Shown here: positions 22,462-34,401 of the stretch, one piece after another | Layout of the letters: each line of letters opens with the position of its first letter | How positions within the stretch are numbered: the stretch's first letter is position 1 | Source of the DNA: Gambelia wislizenii | Taxonomy: Eukaryota; Chordata; Lepidosauria; Squamata; Crotaphytidae | Assembly (NCBI GenBank): GCA_030847615.1 | Contig: JAUMIR010000001.1 | Span: forward strand, 183,415,001-183,479,000 | DNA: 64,000 bases | Reading direction: 5' to 3' | Notes under the pieces: generated by a model | Told to the model about the DNA's origin: nothing | Databases searched by the model: none | The model's input: the letters and a program-made list of their open reading frames with translations, nothing else | Translations under genes and position numbers: made by a program

Positions 22462-23284
22462 AATGCATTGTCAAAATAGTGTAGATGAAACCTCACAATA
22501 AAATGTTTTAAAAACAAAAAAAATACGAAGGCATGCACTTTACATGCTATTCTTATAAATATGTAACATAATGGGGGAGGGCACATAATCTGGAGAAATT
22601 CTGATGTTCTTGCACCACAATATCTTACTAACATGTGTTGGCATATGAACATAGCACAGGAAGTCTACTCCATGGAATAAAATGTCCAGATGGAGATTTT
22701 TATAATGATTAGGCACCATGACTTAAATGTAGGAGCCATGAATCATTGCAGGGTTGATGGCAGCCTGTGCTTGAAATAACTAATTTTAAAACAAGTTTGT
22801 AAGAAGGCTAACATTTATCTATGAATACTATTGATACAGAAAGCCTGGAAAGAAATTGTTTCAAGCATTTGACTAACTGTTCTAGTTATTGGGGAACTGA
22901 CCTAAATTGCAGAACTATTTCCATTTGGCCAGTTTTATGATGGATTTATATGTGCATTTTATTAGTGACAAAGCACAAAGAGAAAAGGCTAGCTTAGACC
23001 TTACAGGATGACTCTGTAAAATGTGCCCTCGTAGACCCTTGGGATATGTCTCTGATGAGAAGGATGGTAATTTGTAAGCCAAACTCTCTGCCAGTATACC
23101 TGCAGTTTCCCTGTACTTTTGTCAAAGATTCAGTTCACATCCTATGATTCACCATATTAATGTGTATCACATTGATCCCTTTCATAGAGTGTGAACTAAA
23201 GGGAGGGAAAGAAATTGTATTTTTCAGATTTATAATACATGCTTTCTCCATAGAGTTTAGCACAGCATAGATGGGGTTACCGTA
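22462..23284. other. Unassigned sequence
   Basis: No recognised gene or repeat between the LINE poly-A tail and the MIR. Confidence 0.45.
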
Positions 23285-23430
23285 TTTCATTTTCATTCTC
23301 ACAATATCACTGGGAAGTTAGACTGAAAGGTAGTGATTGTGCCTAGGTCACCCGGTGAGTTTGGTGGCTGAGTAGAGATTTGAACCCAATTTCCCTGAGT
23401 CTAATGCCATTGTTCTAGCCACCACAACAC
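23285..23430 (-). mobile_element. MIR-type CORE SINE fragment
   Basis: On the minus strand it has a tRNA-like box B (GGGTTCAAATC) and the conserved core complement around CTAGGTCACCCGGTGAG and CATTTTCATTCTCACA. This ancient amniote SINE is diverged and lacks both extremes. Confidence 0.75.
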
Positions 23431-23467
23431 CTCTCAATGTCATTAACTGAGATAAATGTTCTAGGCA

Positions 23468-23695
23468 TGTGTGTATGTGCCTTCAAGTCACTTGTTGACT
23501 TGTGGTGACCCCATTAAATTCATTGGGTTTTCTTAGGCAAGGAATAGTCAGAGGTGGTTTTGCCTGTTTCTTCCTCTGAAATGTAGCCTACAACACCTGA
23601 TACTCATTGGCAGTCTCCCATCTAAATACTAACCATATGTTACCCTGCTTAGCTTCCAAGATCAGACGGGATCTGGCACCTTTAGGGTATTTAGG
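23468..23695 (-). mobile_element. 5S rRNA-derived SINE (copy 2)
   Basis: The minus strand reads a 5S-like head (complement of CTTAGCTTCCAAGATCAGAC and CCATCTAAATACTAACC), then the tail with the complement of CTTCAAGTCACTTGTTGAC. The layout equals 5851-6090 in reverse. Confidence 0.88.
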
Positions 23696-25539
23696 TGACT
23701 TTGCTTTCTATGGCCCCTTAAAAAATTTCTCACCACACACTGAAATCTAGCTATGTGAACCTTGTAAGATTTAAACCCTGTTTCTTTGGCCCATTTCCAC
23801 TTGCCCTAGGAGGATGAGGCCCTGGCTGACTCCATCTACATAGGAGGCAGCTGCTGAAAGTATTCATCAGCCTGTGGTTCTGTTATGTAAATTAAACCCT
23901 TTGAAAACTTAGGGCAAGCAATGTGATTTACATCTTTCTGGGTCCTATACAGCTCCCACAACTGTATAAATATGCTTTATACCCAAGGCCTTAATATCAC
24001 TTGGTACTGCATCTAAAGAAGTGGATTTATCTCCACAAAAGCCTAGGCTAAAATAAAAACCACTTAATCTTAAAGGTGCTGCCACGTTTCTTTTTTTTCT
24101 TTCTTCCCTTCCTCCTTTTTGTAAACTAAGCAAACTCTCTGAGTTTCTGACTACTGCTATGAGTTCACAGCCCAGATGCTGGATCAAACCAGGGACTATA
24201 CCTGCAGCAGACATTTCTGTTCTGTTTGCAGATACTGTTCCACACTGAATTAGGGATATTCCTTGTAAGGTCAGAATGCAGGAATGGACAATGTTCTTGT
24301 TACTTATTCGCGATAACCATCACTATGATCATCATCACCACTTTTGGAGACTAATCTAGAGAATTTGGATTAAATCATGGCTGTAGGTTAGGCTCTGTTT
24401 ATTCTAAGAGCAGAATGAATTGTATAAATGGAGGCTGTAATACCTAAGTAACTTGCAGAACTCTCCTTCTCTGAAGGGGGTTTACCAAAAATGGCATCCC
24501 AACATATCCCCTTAAATGGTTCCATCCACTTTATCATTTAAAGCTTCTGCCAACTTGTTCTGTGACATATATAAGATCAGGCCATAGGTGCTGTTTTGCT
24601 GAAACTACACCCTTGATTTTGCCCAGCAGCATCTCACTTATTATTTTTTAAAAATGTCAGAGTATATCTTATTTCAAATTACATGCATTAAGCGGAGGCT
24701 AATTTTGACATCAAAATGACAACTTATTTTTTGCCTTTTTTATAAGTAAAATACTGCCTCTGTATCTTCCGAAAAGGCCTGATTATAATTGAATAATAAG
24801 ATCACTGTATACTTGCAATACAATGATCTTCATCCCCCCCCCCCAAATTGCAGCACTTTGGAAATCATTAAATAATTAAACTTGCCAATATTACTGAGAC
24901 AAGCCCCTTTGACCTTCTTCTGGTTTTTAGCATGAGTGAAACATTTAACATGGAAATGTAATTTTCTAGGACAAGAGAATTAAAGCTTTTCTTCTCCGGC
25001 TCTGTTCTACACTACTAGCAGAACTGTCTCTCCCCCCCCCCCCCCGCCCTAGAAAAGTCTTAAGATTTGCTGACATAGGATCATTTCTCATGAAGATTTT
25101 TACTCTTCTGAGAAGAGGAAAGGAAGCAAAACTGAGGACAGACGATTGTTCTGCAGCTTCTTGGCATTCTTTCAGAGTGAAGATAATGCTTATGGCCCTC
25201 ATTCTGAATTGGCCTTATGATATAATCTTTCTGTTTCAATTTGACTGCATGATGTCACAGTCAAATCACCATGTTGCTCATGTGACTGGTTGAAAGAAGT
25301 CAATGAGAAGCTTGTTTTAAACATGAAAAGTAGCTGGTTTAAGGACATGCCATGAGAAACTAGGAAAGAGTTGTACGTTCTCCAGTGAATCTTTTGCAGA
25401 GTCTGAAGAAAAACAGCATATTCTGAGGATGATGTTGTATAAAATGTATAAATAAAGGTTATGTAATATGACGCTGATGCAATTATAAGTATCTAAATGT
25501 GAGCAAAATATGAGAGTTTAAAAGGTGTCTTCTAACTGA
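23696..25539. other. Unassigned sequence
   Basis: No gene recognised. There are poly-C runs at 24834-24844 and 25032-25046, and a polypyrimidine tract near 24088-24118. Confidence 0.4.
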
Positions 25540-27689
25540 GAGTTTGGTGAGGCACCAGAGTTCTCTGACAGAAAAAGCGAAATACTTCACAAAACTACAA
25601 ATACCAGAGGCTTGTCTAGATGAGAAGATATAATGCTGATTCCAGCGCGTTAACACAAATTTGCAGCAGCGTTCATTTGTTTCTATGCTGGTATGAGAAG
25701 CTATCCTGCAAATCAAGATGGTGAGCAGGCGTGAATAGCTCGCACTATTATTCTCAACAACTTGCTGCCACTGCATAGTTTGTTTTTACTGTAAATGTAA
25801 GATGCACAAGTGTGACCTTCCATTTAAAAAGCTGTTTGGTTGCCTCAGCACAGTGAAAAAAATGCATGATCGTGACAGTGAAGCTCCAAAATGATGCTTG
25901 CGTGTCCACGTAAGATTCCAGTCCCCCCTCCACTCCACAATGAAAACATCAGACTCAATATTAGCTGAAAGATATGTTGGTAATAAATAGACACAACTTT
26001 ATTGATGACAGCTGCAGTTGGTTGGCTCAAACAAATGGGTCCAGATCCAGACATCGACCAATGTACCTGTTGGCCAATGAATCTGTTGTCGGCCCGCCTG
26101 CCGACAAGTGAAAACCAAGAAGGAGAGGAATCTCCACAGGCCCTAGTGCCTCCTCCCCTCCACCCTGTCAGGGATGATGGGAGTTGTAGCTCTTCACCCT
26201 TGGCCCTAACTCACCACCTTGTTATGCAGCAGAGCTGACCAGCTTTGATCAGTGGTTAACGCTTTTCTCCAAAGCAGCAGAGTTTCAGAGAATAGGCTGA
26301 AGATCCTGACAAACTCTCCAAGCCTTCTCTCTTTTCTTCCTCAGATGTCTCCAAAACTTCCCCAGGATTCTGCTGGCTCTTGTATCTTCACTCAGGACAC
26401 CAGGCAACTCAGTAGTCTTATATAAGATCTACTTTATTCTTCTATATACAAGTACAATGTGCTCAACAAATCACAATCTCTACAAATCTCCTCAACTACC
26501 CACAATATCTCCAAACTACTCCACACCAATACATTGGCAAACATTGCTATTATTATAGCCATTGTTAATCACCATCCACTAGTTAGTTTCCACCCAGTGG
26601 GTGTGTACATCCATTTTGATTGGTTCACATAGTTCAACCCATGCTTAAGACCATCCCAAGTATTTCATCATTTTACCTTGTACACTTAATGGATCTCAGG
26701 TGTTTCCAATATGCATTCTGTAACTCTGTCCTTGGCTCTCAAGACTTCTAAATTACAAGGTGTGTGTGTGGGGCAACCGGAGGATGCATGGCCCGGGCTG
26801 GCATGCCCTCACTGCCAATGCACTCTCACTGCCCCGTACCTCTGTTGGGAATTTCCATGACCTTTCAGTGATAGAGACCTTGGATCCAAGACTCATGCCA
26901 ACTGGCCCCTGCAAAGTTGTGACAATTGAAAATTGAACCTCATTAGTTAATCCCTGCCTAGAGGGTAGGTGGGTAAGTCAGCTCACTGAGAGCGACTGGC
27001 CCAGTTGGCAAGGGAAAACTGTAGATGGGGGCAGCTCCTACTTTTTCCCCAGCCAATCAGAATTGAGCTGGGTGCTCGATCCTGACTGGCTTCTCAAAGC
27101 ACATTCCAGCCAATCAGAACAAAGCAGCTTTGCTCTGATTGGCTGCTGCCCCCACCATACTCCAGCCAGGCGTGAAGCCTGCTGGGAGAAAGACGGACAC
27201 TGCATGGCACTGGCCATGCCATGCCATGATGGGGGGGAGGCAGCCCCCTGCCAGGACAGCAACAAAGCTGCCAGGTGAGTCTCGCAGCCTTATTCTGGCC
27301 ATTTTGCAGCTGGAAAACCTCCCCCCCCCACATGTCCGACCAATTAGATTTCCACTTTAGCTCTTATCCAGTAATGTACTGTGATGCAATTCAGTTTTAC
27401 TATTGAGTAGGAATGAACACTTCCCCCACATTTTTTTAAAAATCTCAGGAAAAGCTGGGAAGGCTTCTCCCACATAGTTTTTTTCAAAAAAGGGTTTGTT
27501 TATTTTTTAGGTTTTTGCCCCCCTCCTTCCAAATATGGCAAATCACCATGGGATCTTGTTGGGTATTCTCCTCAAATTCTATGAGGAGTTTTTTTCACCA
27601 TCTAGACAACTCCCAGGACTCCAAAGGATAGCCCTATGGTGAATAAAATGGTGTCAAACTGCCATATTTCTGCAGTGTAGACAGGGCTG
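25540..27689. mobile_element. Palindromic MITE Z (copy 2), split by family X
   Basis: Left part 25540-25607 (AGTTTGGTGAGGCACCAGAG) and right part 27614-27689 (ATGGTGTCAAACTGCC, GTAGACAGGGCTG) together match most of the complete copy at 34402-34630. Family X sits between them, flanked by CAG on both sides. The outer left terminus is missing. Confidence 0.75.
25608..27613. mobile_element. Family X copy 2, enlarged by inserted sequence
   Basis: It starts AGGCTTGTCTAGATGA and ends TCACCATCTAGACAACTCC, with the 3-bp duplication CAG (25605-25607, 27614-27616). Its first 290 bp and last 300 bp match the copy at 1490-2128. About 1.4 kb in the middle (roughly 25900-27300) is foreign. That middle has AATAAA on the minus strand at two places (near 25981 and 26432), as LTR remnants might, but no gene. 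Confidence 0.7.
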
Positions 27690-27782
27690 TAATCACTACT
27701 TTGTAAATGAAATCTAGTGAGGTTCACAAAAGAGCAATACCCTTATTGGCCAACCAAAATGCACAAACACATCATACTGTAC

Positions 27783-27815
27783 AAGCTTTCAAAGCTCCCC
27801 TGGCTTCTTCATCAG
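27783..27815 (-). ncRNA. Hammerhead-ribozyme-like motif, left arm
   Basis: The minus strand reads CTGATGA, stem II AAGC...GCTT, then GAAA and GCTT. CTGATGA and GAAA match the invariant hammerhead core. AGCU would be a two-base palindromic stem III followed by U at the cleavage position. Stem I pairing is weak. Confidence 0.45.
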
Positions 27816-28552
27816 ACAAAAGGTGTTTAAGAAATCATACAGGAGAAAGAAAAAAAGAAAAAAGTTGATGGAGATGGAGCCACAGACCTACATTTTGTAT
27901 CAGATATTGTCTCTGCTGTAGTTCAGTTGGTCTGGAGTGAATTCAATGGAGGGGTCGTTAGTCTGGAGGGATCTCAACTGGGACAAAATCTTTTTGTGGA
28001 TTTTATATTTTATTCTATTTTGCTGTATGGGCAACACAGCTACCCTTGGATATATTTTGTTCTGGATTTGAAGATAACGGATTTAGCTGCAACAGGGGCA
28101 TCCTAAACAAAAGGGACATAAGGACTGGGTATTAACTCTTTGAGGTTTCTACCTCTAGCAAAGGTAAAACTTCTTCTTTGAGACTACGATTGGCAGAGTT
28201 TTACTTATAAAGCACCTAAAAGTTTTTCCAGATGTAGCAGTACAGAGACTTCTTGAGAAATTCAGTGTTCTCTGCCTAAGAAAGGGGCTTGTGACTTCAC
28301 AAAAGACAGAGACAACCTGGATCTCAAGAGGAGCTACTTTGCTGCTGCTAATGGAGTTTAAATTTTACTGTCCTTTGTCTCAGTCCCCACATGGCCACAA
28401 AAGGGGAGTGGCCTCTACCTGCATTGAGATCCCTCCAAACCAACTGAACAACAGCAGAGATAATATTTGATACAAAATGTAGGCCTGTGACTCCAACACC
28501 ATGACCTTTTTCCTCTTTTCTTTCTCCTGTATGATTTTTAAACATCTTTTGT

Positions 28553-28588
28553 CTGATGAAGAAGCTGCTGCAGCTTTGAAAACTTGTA
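28553..28588 (+). ncRNA. Hammerhead-ribozyme-like motif, right arm
   Basis: CTGATGA is followed by the strong stem II AAGCTGC-T-GCAGCTT, then TGAAAACTT. The core CUGAUGA and GAAA are present, but the expected AGCUU is AACUU, so stem III is damaged. It is the inverted partner of 27783-27815. Confidence 0.45.
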
Positions 28589-28624
28589 TGGTGTGTTTTG
28601 TGCATTTTGGTTGGCCAATCAAGG

Positions 28625-28849
28625 TACAGTGGGCCCTCTGGATCTGCGGGGGTTTGGCTGCCGGACCCCTTGTGGATAGCAAAAACTGCAGATGATCGCA
28701 CCCCATATTATTAAATGGCAGCAATGTGAATGCAGACACTCAAGTGTGTCTGCATTCATATCACCGCCATTTAATAATATGTGGTGTGTTGATCCGTGGT
28801 CGGTTGAATTTGCAGATCAGGAGCCCACGGATCTGGAGGGCCCACTGTA
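28625..28849. mobile_element. Tigger-like MITE (T4)
   Basis: TA-CAGTGGGCCCTCTGGATC at the left and GATCTGGAGGGCCCACTG-TA at the right are long inverted repeats. The central part also mirrors (GTGTCTGCATTCA and complement). It is inserted at a TA inside the 27724-28862 element. Confidence 0.9.
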
Positions 28850-28862
28850 TCACTCTTTTGTA

Positions 28863-29925
28863 GATACCTCAGTTAACAAAGGGGTTGTCTACCAGGGCCA
28901 GAATAATCCACATTCTGGCCAGAGTATTCTAGCCCCGGGCCCATGGGATCCCCCCCCTTACCTACCCTGCCATTGCAGGAACAGAGGGGTATCCTAACAC
29001 CTGCAGCCCATGTGAGAACTGGCACTTCTCATCACAGCACAAATCACATCGTCGGAGGACAGGAACAAGGTGCCTGGCTGTGGTCACGTGGCTGGGTGTC
29101 TCACAGTGACCTCAGCAGATGCAAGACACATGACCCGACCAGGAAATGGCTGCACTGGGCACTACATGGGTCACATATGCAGACACACACACTCCACTGC
29201 AGTAACTGAACTCACTGCTTTCTCCAGAAGAGGTAGAGAAAACAGTGAGGTTTTTTAAAACATGTTTCCACACTGTTTTAAGGTGTATCTGTCCTGGATT
29301 CTCACTGGACCTGCCCAGAAAATGTCTGGGCATTTCAGACTACATTCAGAGAATAAATTTTGTGTCATCCACACTGCTGGGCAGGGAAACAAGGGGGAGG
29401 CTATTTCATTTGGTCCGTCTAGTCAAGCCCAAAGTCTCTTTTTACAAAATCTTTTTATGGGAGCCCAGCCTAGCCCCTTTCTCTTGTCCTCTATGTAGCT
29501 GAAGGGTGCTTTTTTATCTTGTTTTTTTGGGGGGGGGGGACATTAACCTGGGAGAATGGTGAAATAGGGCTGGAAAAAGACAGCCTTTCACTGTTGGGTT
29601 GCAGCAGTATATCTGCAGTAAACACAGCAATAAAGCTTGACCTGGGAAAGAATGCGATTCTGTTCTAGGTAATCTTAGGGGTGTGTGGGGGTAACAGATT
29701 GCTCTGCAGTAATAACAATTCATAGCATCTGCAACTTGTCTTAATGGTTTTACTACCCCCATAAGCTTTGCATGCCCCCTAGCCAAGATGGCGGTCACAA
29801 ATGAATCACTTGCTTTTTTAAAATCTGCTGCCACCAAACTTAAAAAAAAAAAATCATTTTAACTTTCGTGAGTAAAAATTGCCAAAATATTACCCTCAAA
29901 TGTCCCTGCGGTACCGCAACAGTAC
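28863..29925. other. Unassigned sequence
   Basis: Possible remnants only. GGGGTTGTCTACCAG at 28881 resembles the family X end. TAGCCAAGATGGCGGTCAC near 29780 resembles the inverse of a segment inside 36716-37346. No gene recognised. Confidence 0.35.
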
Positions 29926-30026
29926 CAGCAGGGACGGGCGTCATCCGAAAGGGACGCCCTGCAGCACAGCAGCCTCGCAAAGTGGCGAGGCTGCTTCCGT
30001 TGCATTTTACTTGTCCGAAAAAGTCC
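29926..30026. repeat. Hairpin-rich half of a possible foldback element
   Basis: It contains hairpins GGGCGTC/GACGCCC and CAGCCTCGC/GCGAGGCTG, and ends CTTGTCCGAAAAAG, close to the inverse of the ACTTTTTCAGACAAGG terminus at 38198. It may be a terminal half of a related element. Confidence 0.4.
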
Positions 30027-30187
30027 TAACTTTCCTATCTTAGAATGGAGTTCCTATAATAAAGCCTTTAGTCTTGTTTCTCTCAGCCATTAGTGTTTTT
30101 ACTCCTTAACCAGGATCTCTGACTGCCGCATGCACTCTCTATCAGAACTCCTTTTGTTTTTTGTGGTGTAGGAACCTAGCCCGATTC

Positions 30188-30470
30188 TTATTTATTTATT
30201 TATTTATTTTAGGTATTTATACCCCATTCTTCTGCCAGAAAGACTCTCAGAGTGGCTTACAAATTGTTTAAGCAATAGCGATTTACACATCTACACTGCA
30301 TTAAGCGGTTTACAATTATTTTTAGCTAATTGTTCCCACAAGCCGGGTACTCATTTTACTGACCTTCGAAAGGATGGAAGACTGAGTGAACCTTGGAGCC
30401 CTTGGGCTCAAACTTGCAACATGATGGCTTGCAGTACCGGCATTTAACCACTGCACCACCAGGGCTCCCT
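30188..30470 (-). mobile_element. Sauria-type tRNA-derived SINE (S2)
   Basis: A (TTTA)n start is the inverted (AAAT)n tail, and the pol III head is at the right end (CTGCACCACCAGGGCTCCCT). ATTCTT flanks both sides (30184-30189, 30471-30476) as a probable target duplication. It is near full length. Confidence 0.92.
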
Positions 30471-30477
30471 ATTCTTT

Positions 30478-31921
30478 CCATGTTATCTCTGCCTCAGGTA
30501 CCAAAGTTTCTGTTAAAGCCCAGGAACACATCTATTTTGTTAACTGAGATATACCTGTATTCAAAACAAAAGTATCCCCAAGGGTACTCTGGTTAGTGTT
30601 CATAATTGCTGACCTGATGAGGATCTTGTTTCCCACTGACATTTTTGACTGACCAAATCAAAGTTACCCTGTGGGATAGTTGGTAGGATAGTGCCACGGC
30701 AAACCAGCAACAAACCTTTGTACATTTCCTCCAGACTAACTCTTTTAATCTAATCAAAGCAGAGGGGCATACTTTCTAGGATTCCTACACTGGCACTCCC
30801 GAGCCTTAAGTTTGTTCATGACAGGAACTCAGACTGTGCCTTCTGGAATAAAATGGACTACTGAGCCAAATATCAGAATTACATCAAATAAATACCTATC
30901 ACTCCACGCACGTGTCAGAAAACCATCATGTGTGAAGGTCCTTTTTGAAATAGGAGAGAAAATCCTGGAAGCAGTTCTGATGGAGGCTTCTGAGCAGGGT
31001 GTCAGCAAAAGGTAGTTGACCTGAAGAAGCATTGAGACTTCAGGAAAAGGCAACAGAGCTCTCTTAATCATGGTAGCTTTGCACTGACAACACAGCTTTA
31101 AAAGGGAAGTAAACTATAATAAAGAAGGATCTGTTCCTTGAAAGACACAGTCCCTTTAAAAGCAGATAACCATCAAATCATATAATCTTCCATATAATAA
31201 AATCTATTACAAAAATGCATTTTAAATAAATAGATTTATTTTAGCATTTTAATACTATAATATTTAACTTAAATTTTAGCTTAGCATCTTTGTTTTAGTC
31301 TAGAACCTTACTACTGACTGTGTGCTAAGTGGATAAAAAGTTAGTTGGAATTGGAATGGTGGTCAATATCAAGGAAATTGGAAATAAGGAGACATTTTGA
31401 TGGTATGAGATGGGATAGTAAGAAAACCAACCTAAACTTCCACACTTGCTGCTTAGTGTGGTGGCACAATGAAAAGCCAAATACTCTCCACATTTTCTAG
31501 TGGTACTGGTGGGAAGATTTTTTTTAAAAAAACCAACCCTATCCACAACAGGCTCAAAAGGAGGCTGGAAAACCTTTAAAGAAAGTTTACTTTGTAAATG
31601 AAGGCAAATGTAAAGACCCAAAGCCTAAAAGTGGTCTTTTGTCTTATTCTGTTGCCACAGGGGTCCATTCTCCTTCTATTGCCTTCTTTTTTCTGAGTTA
31701 GCAGCTGAAAGGCTTTGCAGCACCAGGATTTGTCCAAAAGGCCTCTAGCCTTCCTCTGTTCTTCATCCCCTTCAGTTTAATGATGGCCCTCTTCCCACTT
31801 GTTTCAGTAATGTGGAGAAGGTAGGCCAAATGACTTACTTAAAGCTGTACGTCCTGTTATTACAGAAAATGTTCAGAACTCTAACTTATTTTTATATCAG
31901 TTTTCCTTATTTATTATATTA
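30478..31921. other. Unassigned sequence
   Basis: No recognised repeat or gene. AT-rich around 31180-31290. Confidence 0.45.
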
Positions 31922-32214
31922 TTTTATTTATTATTTGTTTGTTTGTTTATTTATTTATTTATTATATCCCACTCTTCAGCCACAGAGAGGCTATCAGAGC
32001 ACCTTACAAATTGTTTTAAGCAATAGCAATTTACAAATCTACACTGCATTAAGCAGTTTCCAATGTGTATTAGCTAATTGCCACCACAAGCTGGGTACTC
32101 ATTTTAACAATCTTCGAAAGGATGGAAGACTGAGTGAACCTTGGAGCCCTTGGGATTGAACTTGCAACGTGGTGACTTGCAGTACTGGCATTTAACCACT
32201 GCGCCACCGGGGAT
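31922..32214 (-). mobile_element. Sauria-type tRNA-derived SINE (S3)
   Basis: The (TTTA/TTTG)n start, ACTCTTCAGCCACAGAGAGG body and terminal ACTGCGCCACCGGGGATC show a minus-strand SINE like S2, with a slightly diverged head. Confidence 0.9.
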
Positions 32215-32840
32215 CATATACAACTTCTGCAGTCCTACAAACATGAATAAAAATGTATTGTTTTGCATTTCCAAATAAGGGAAATTAGTTGTAAGATAAC
32301 AGCCTTGCTAAATTGCTCAGGGAGAAGGGGTCCTCCATATGTAAACTATTGGCTTTTTCTGAAACATTATCTGTGATACTACCAAGTTTTTGCATGCCTC
32401 TTATGACTGAACAGCACTTCATATTTTAATATGAACAAAGCTGATATGTTCTGGAATACAGCTGCTGCCTATCATCATCATCATCATCATCATCATCGGC
32501 AGAAGCTCATCCAGATGATTGACAGGTCTTTGAGATTTCTATCAACTTACAGCAAGCTAAGAGGTGCTCTGGCAGCTAGAACATCCAACTATTGACATGT
32601 TGCCAGCTGTCAATTTAATTATTACAAGTGCATTTTGGCCAACATCTCTTATCTCCCAATCACTTCCTAACAGTGATCCAAATCCTGTGAGCATGGTGTA
32701 GGAACCTTTCTCCCTGGGCGATGTACAGAGACTGTTTTCTAACCATTGCCTTCCCTTCTTTAGAAACTCAAAACAATGCATTTTTGTTCAGGACAGTAGG
32801 AATGCTAACTAGGAGGAAAAGGGATGTCATTTCTATAGAT
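32215..32840. other. Unassigned sequence with (ATC)n
   Basis: Contains a trinucleotide (ATC)n run at about 32472-32498. Nothing else was recognised. Confidence 0.5.
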
Positions 32841-34250
32841 CAGTGGTTCTTAACCTGTGGTCCATGGACTGCCAGGGGGTCTCAATGTCTTCACAGGGGG
32901 TCCAAAAAGGCTTGAAGGTTGCTCAGCCCACCTCCTGCCTGCAGTGGAGTGGCCATGTGACAGGAGCCAAGGCAAAGGCTGACTGGCTGGCTTGGCTTGC
33001 ACATTGCTGTTCAGTCTACTCCAGCCACAAACTTGCAGGTAGAAGCAGGAGAAAAGTCTTCCCAGCGCCTCTGAGGGAAGAGTTAATGAATGATGTAATT
33101 GTATTATTATTATTATCAAATATTATTATTGTTTCTGTTGTTGTTGTTGTTTTAGTTCTATATATTTTATTATTTTTCCATTACCATTAAAACAATAACA
33201 ACAAAAAATTACAAACAATCTTGCTTTCTTATACTAAGGAGATTTTCACACAGGGCCAAAATGCCTCGTTACTGTCCCGCTACCTCCTCTCCCGTTCCTG
33301 CCATGGAATAACATAAATCTTTCACACACTCACCTTAATTCCGCAGCAGGAACGGACTCCCCCTCCCTTTGCTGGCTGGCCGTAAATGCTGCCGTCGTAA
33401 GGCTGCTTTTACGACCGGCTGTCTGAAAGGTTATCACGTTATCACGTGATAACACCGGACAGTAAATTTAAAAAATAAAACTCCCCCAAACATAAAATCA
33501 GTTCAACAAGCACAAAAACACTCTTTAAATCACATAATCAAAACAGGGAGGGTAAAATAAAGGGGGCCACTTACCTGGATGTCCAGATCGTACCAGGAAG
33601 TGCTCGGAATGGACCTCCCGTCCACGGCTGTCATTTCAGAACAGGAACGGGGCTCCTGTTCGCACACCCGTGATTGCGTGATAGTGACGGAACGGGAGGT
33701 CTATTCACGATGAAAAATCGTGATTACATTGTTCTGGAACAGTCACAGGAGTAGGATGGATGCAGGACAGAACAGGGTCAACGTCGTCCGAAAGGGAAAA
33801 CCTTTCCCGACCCTGTTCTGTTCCTGCCACGGGATATATAGCCCGTGTGAAAATCTCCTTAGACTCCTTATCTCATTTTCCATTCAACACCTATACAACT
33901 CAGCACAAAATGTAACTTCCTTTTTTCCTTTCTGTCTTGTTGATTCATTGCACAATCCTTCTCCTTCCTCTTTCTATACTTCTCCTTTTAGTTCTGTTGT
34001 GGCTATCTTTCTTATTTTATATTAATCTATTTCCTTATCTCTCTATGTTTATTATTGCCTCTTTCCCCCCATTTTTCTTTCCATAATGGAATTAGTATTT
34101 TCCATTCATCGCAATTTTTTTGAGACTTTTTCACATCCAACAGCAGTTTCTGTTGTTGTTGTTAAGGTTTTAAATCTTGAGTCTTGGGGGTCACGACATC
34201 AAAAGATATTTAAAGGGGGTCCCTGGTAAAGAAAAGGTTAGGAGCCACTG
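32841..34250. mobile_element. hAT/Charlie-like element carrying a nested TIR element
   Basis: It starts CAGTGGTTCTTAACCTGTGG and ends AAAAGGTTAGGAGCCACTG, typical Charlie-like ends. The flanks CTATAGAT and CTATAAGA are an imperfect 8-bp duplication. The inner block 33234-33862 is a separate insertion, so about 780 bp belong to this element. There is no transposase frame. Confidence 0.8.
33234..33862. mobile_element. Nested TIR DNA transposon, 629 bp
   Basis: CTAAGGAGATTTTCACAC at the left is exactly inverted as GTGTGAAAATCTCCTTAG at the right, an 18-bp perfect repeat. It contains an inner palindromic TTATCACGTGATAA. The short open frame running into it from 33720 has no known domain. The family is not named, and no clear target duplication was seen. 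Confidence 0.85.
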
Positions 34251-34401
34251 CTATAAGATCAAAATGCTAGACTTTCCAAATGCATTTCTTAGGCTTCATA
34301 AAATCCTAGAATGCCAGATCATATCTGAATTTACAGTTTTGTGATGCCAAACTATAGAGAATATCAGGACTTTCTTCCATTCACAGAATGCTTCTATTAC
34401 T

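Larger units (their letters stand above)
27724..28862. mobile_element. Second Penelope-like inverted-repeat element, split by a Tigger
   Basis: The left arm (27724-27990) and right arm (28425-28862, minus the Tigger at 28625-28849) are inverted copies. Examples: GGCCAACCAAAATGCACAAA left against TTTTGTGCATTTTGGTTGGCC right, and ACAAAAGAG against CTCTTTTGT at the outer ends. About 430 bp of unpaired sequence separates the arms. Each arm has a hammerhead-like core. No reverse transcriptase is present, so the group is inference from architecture. Confidence 0.65.
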
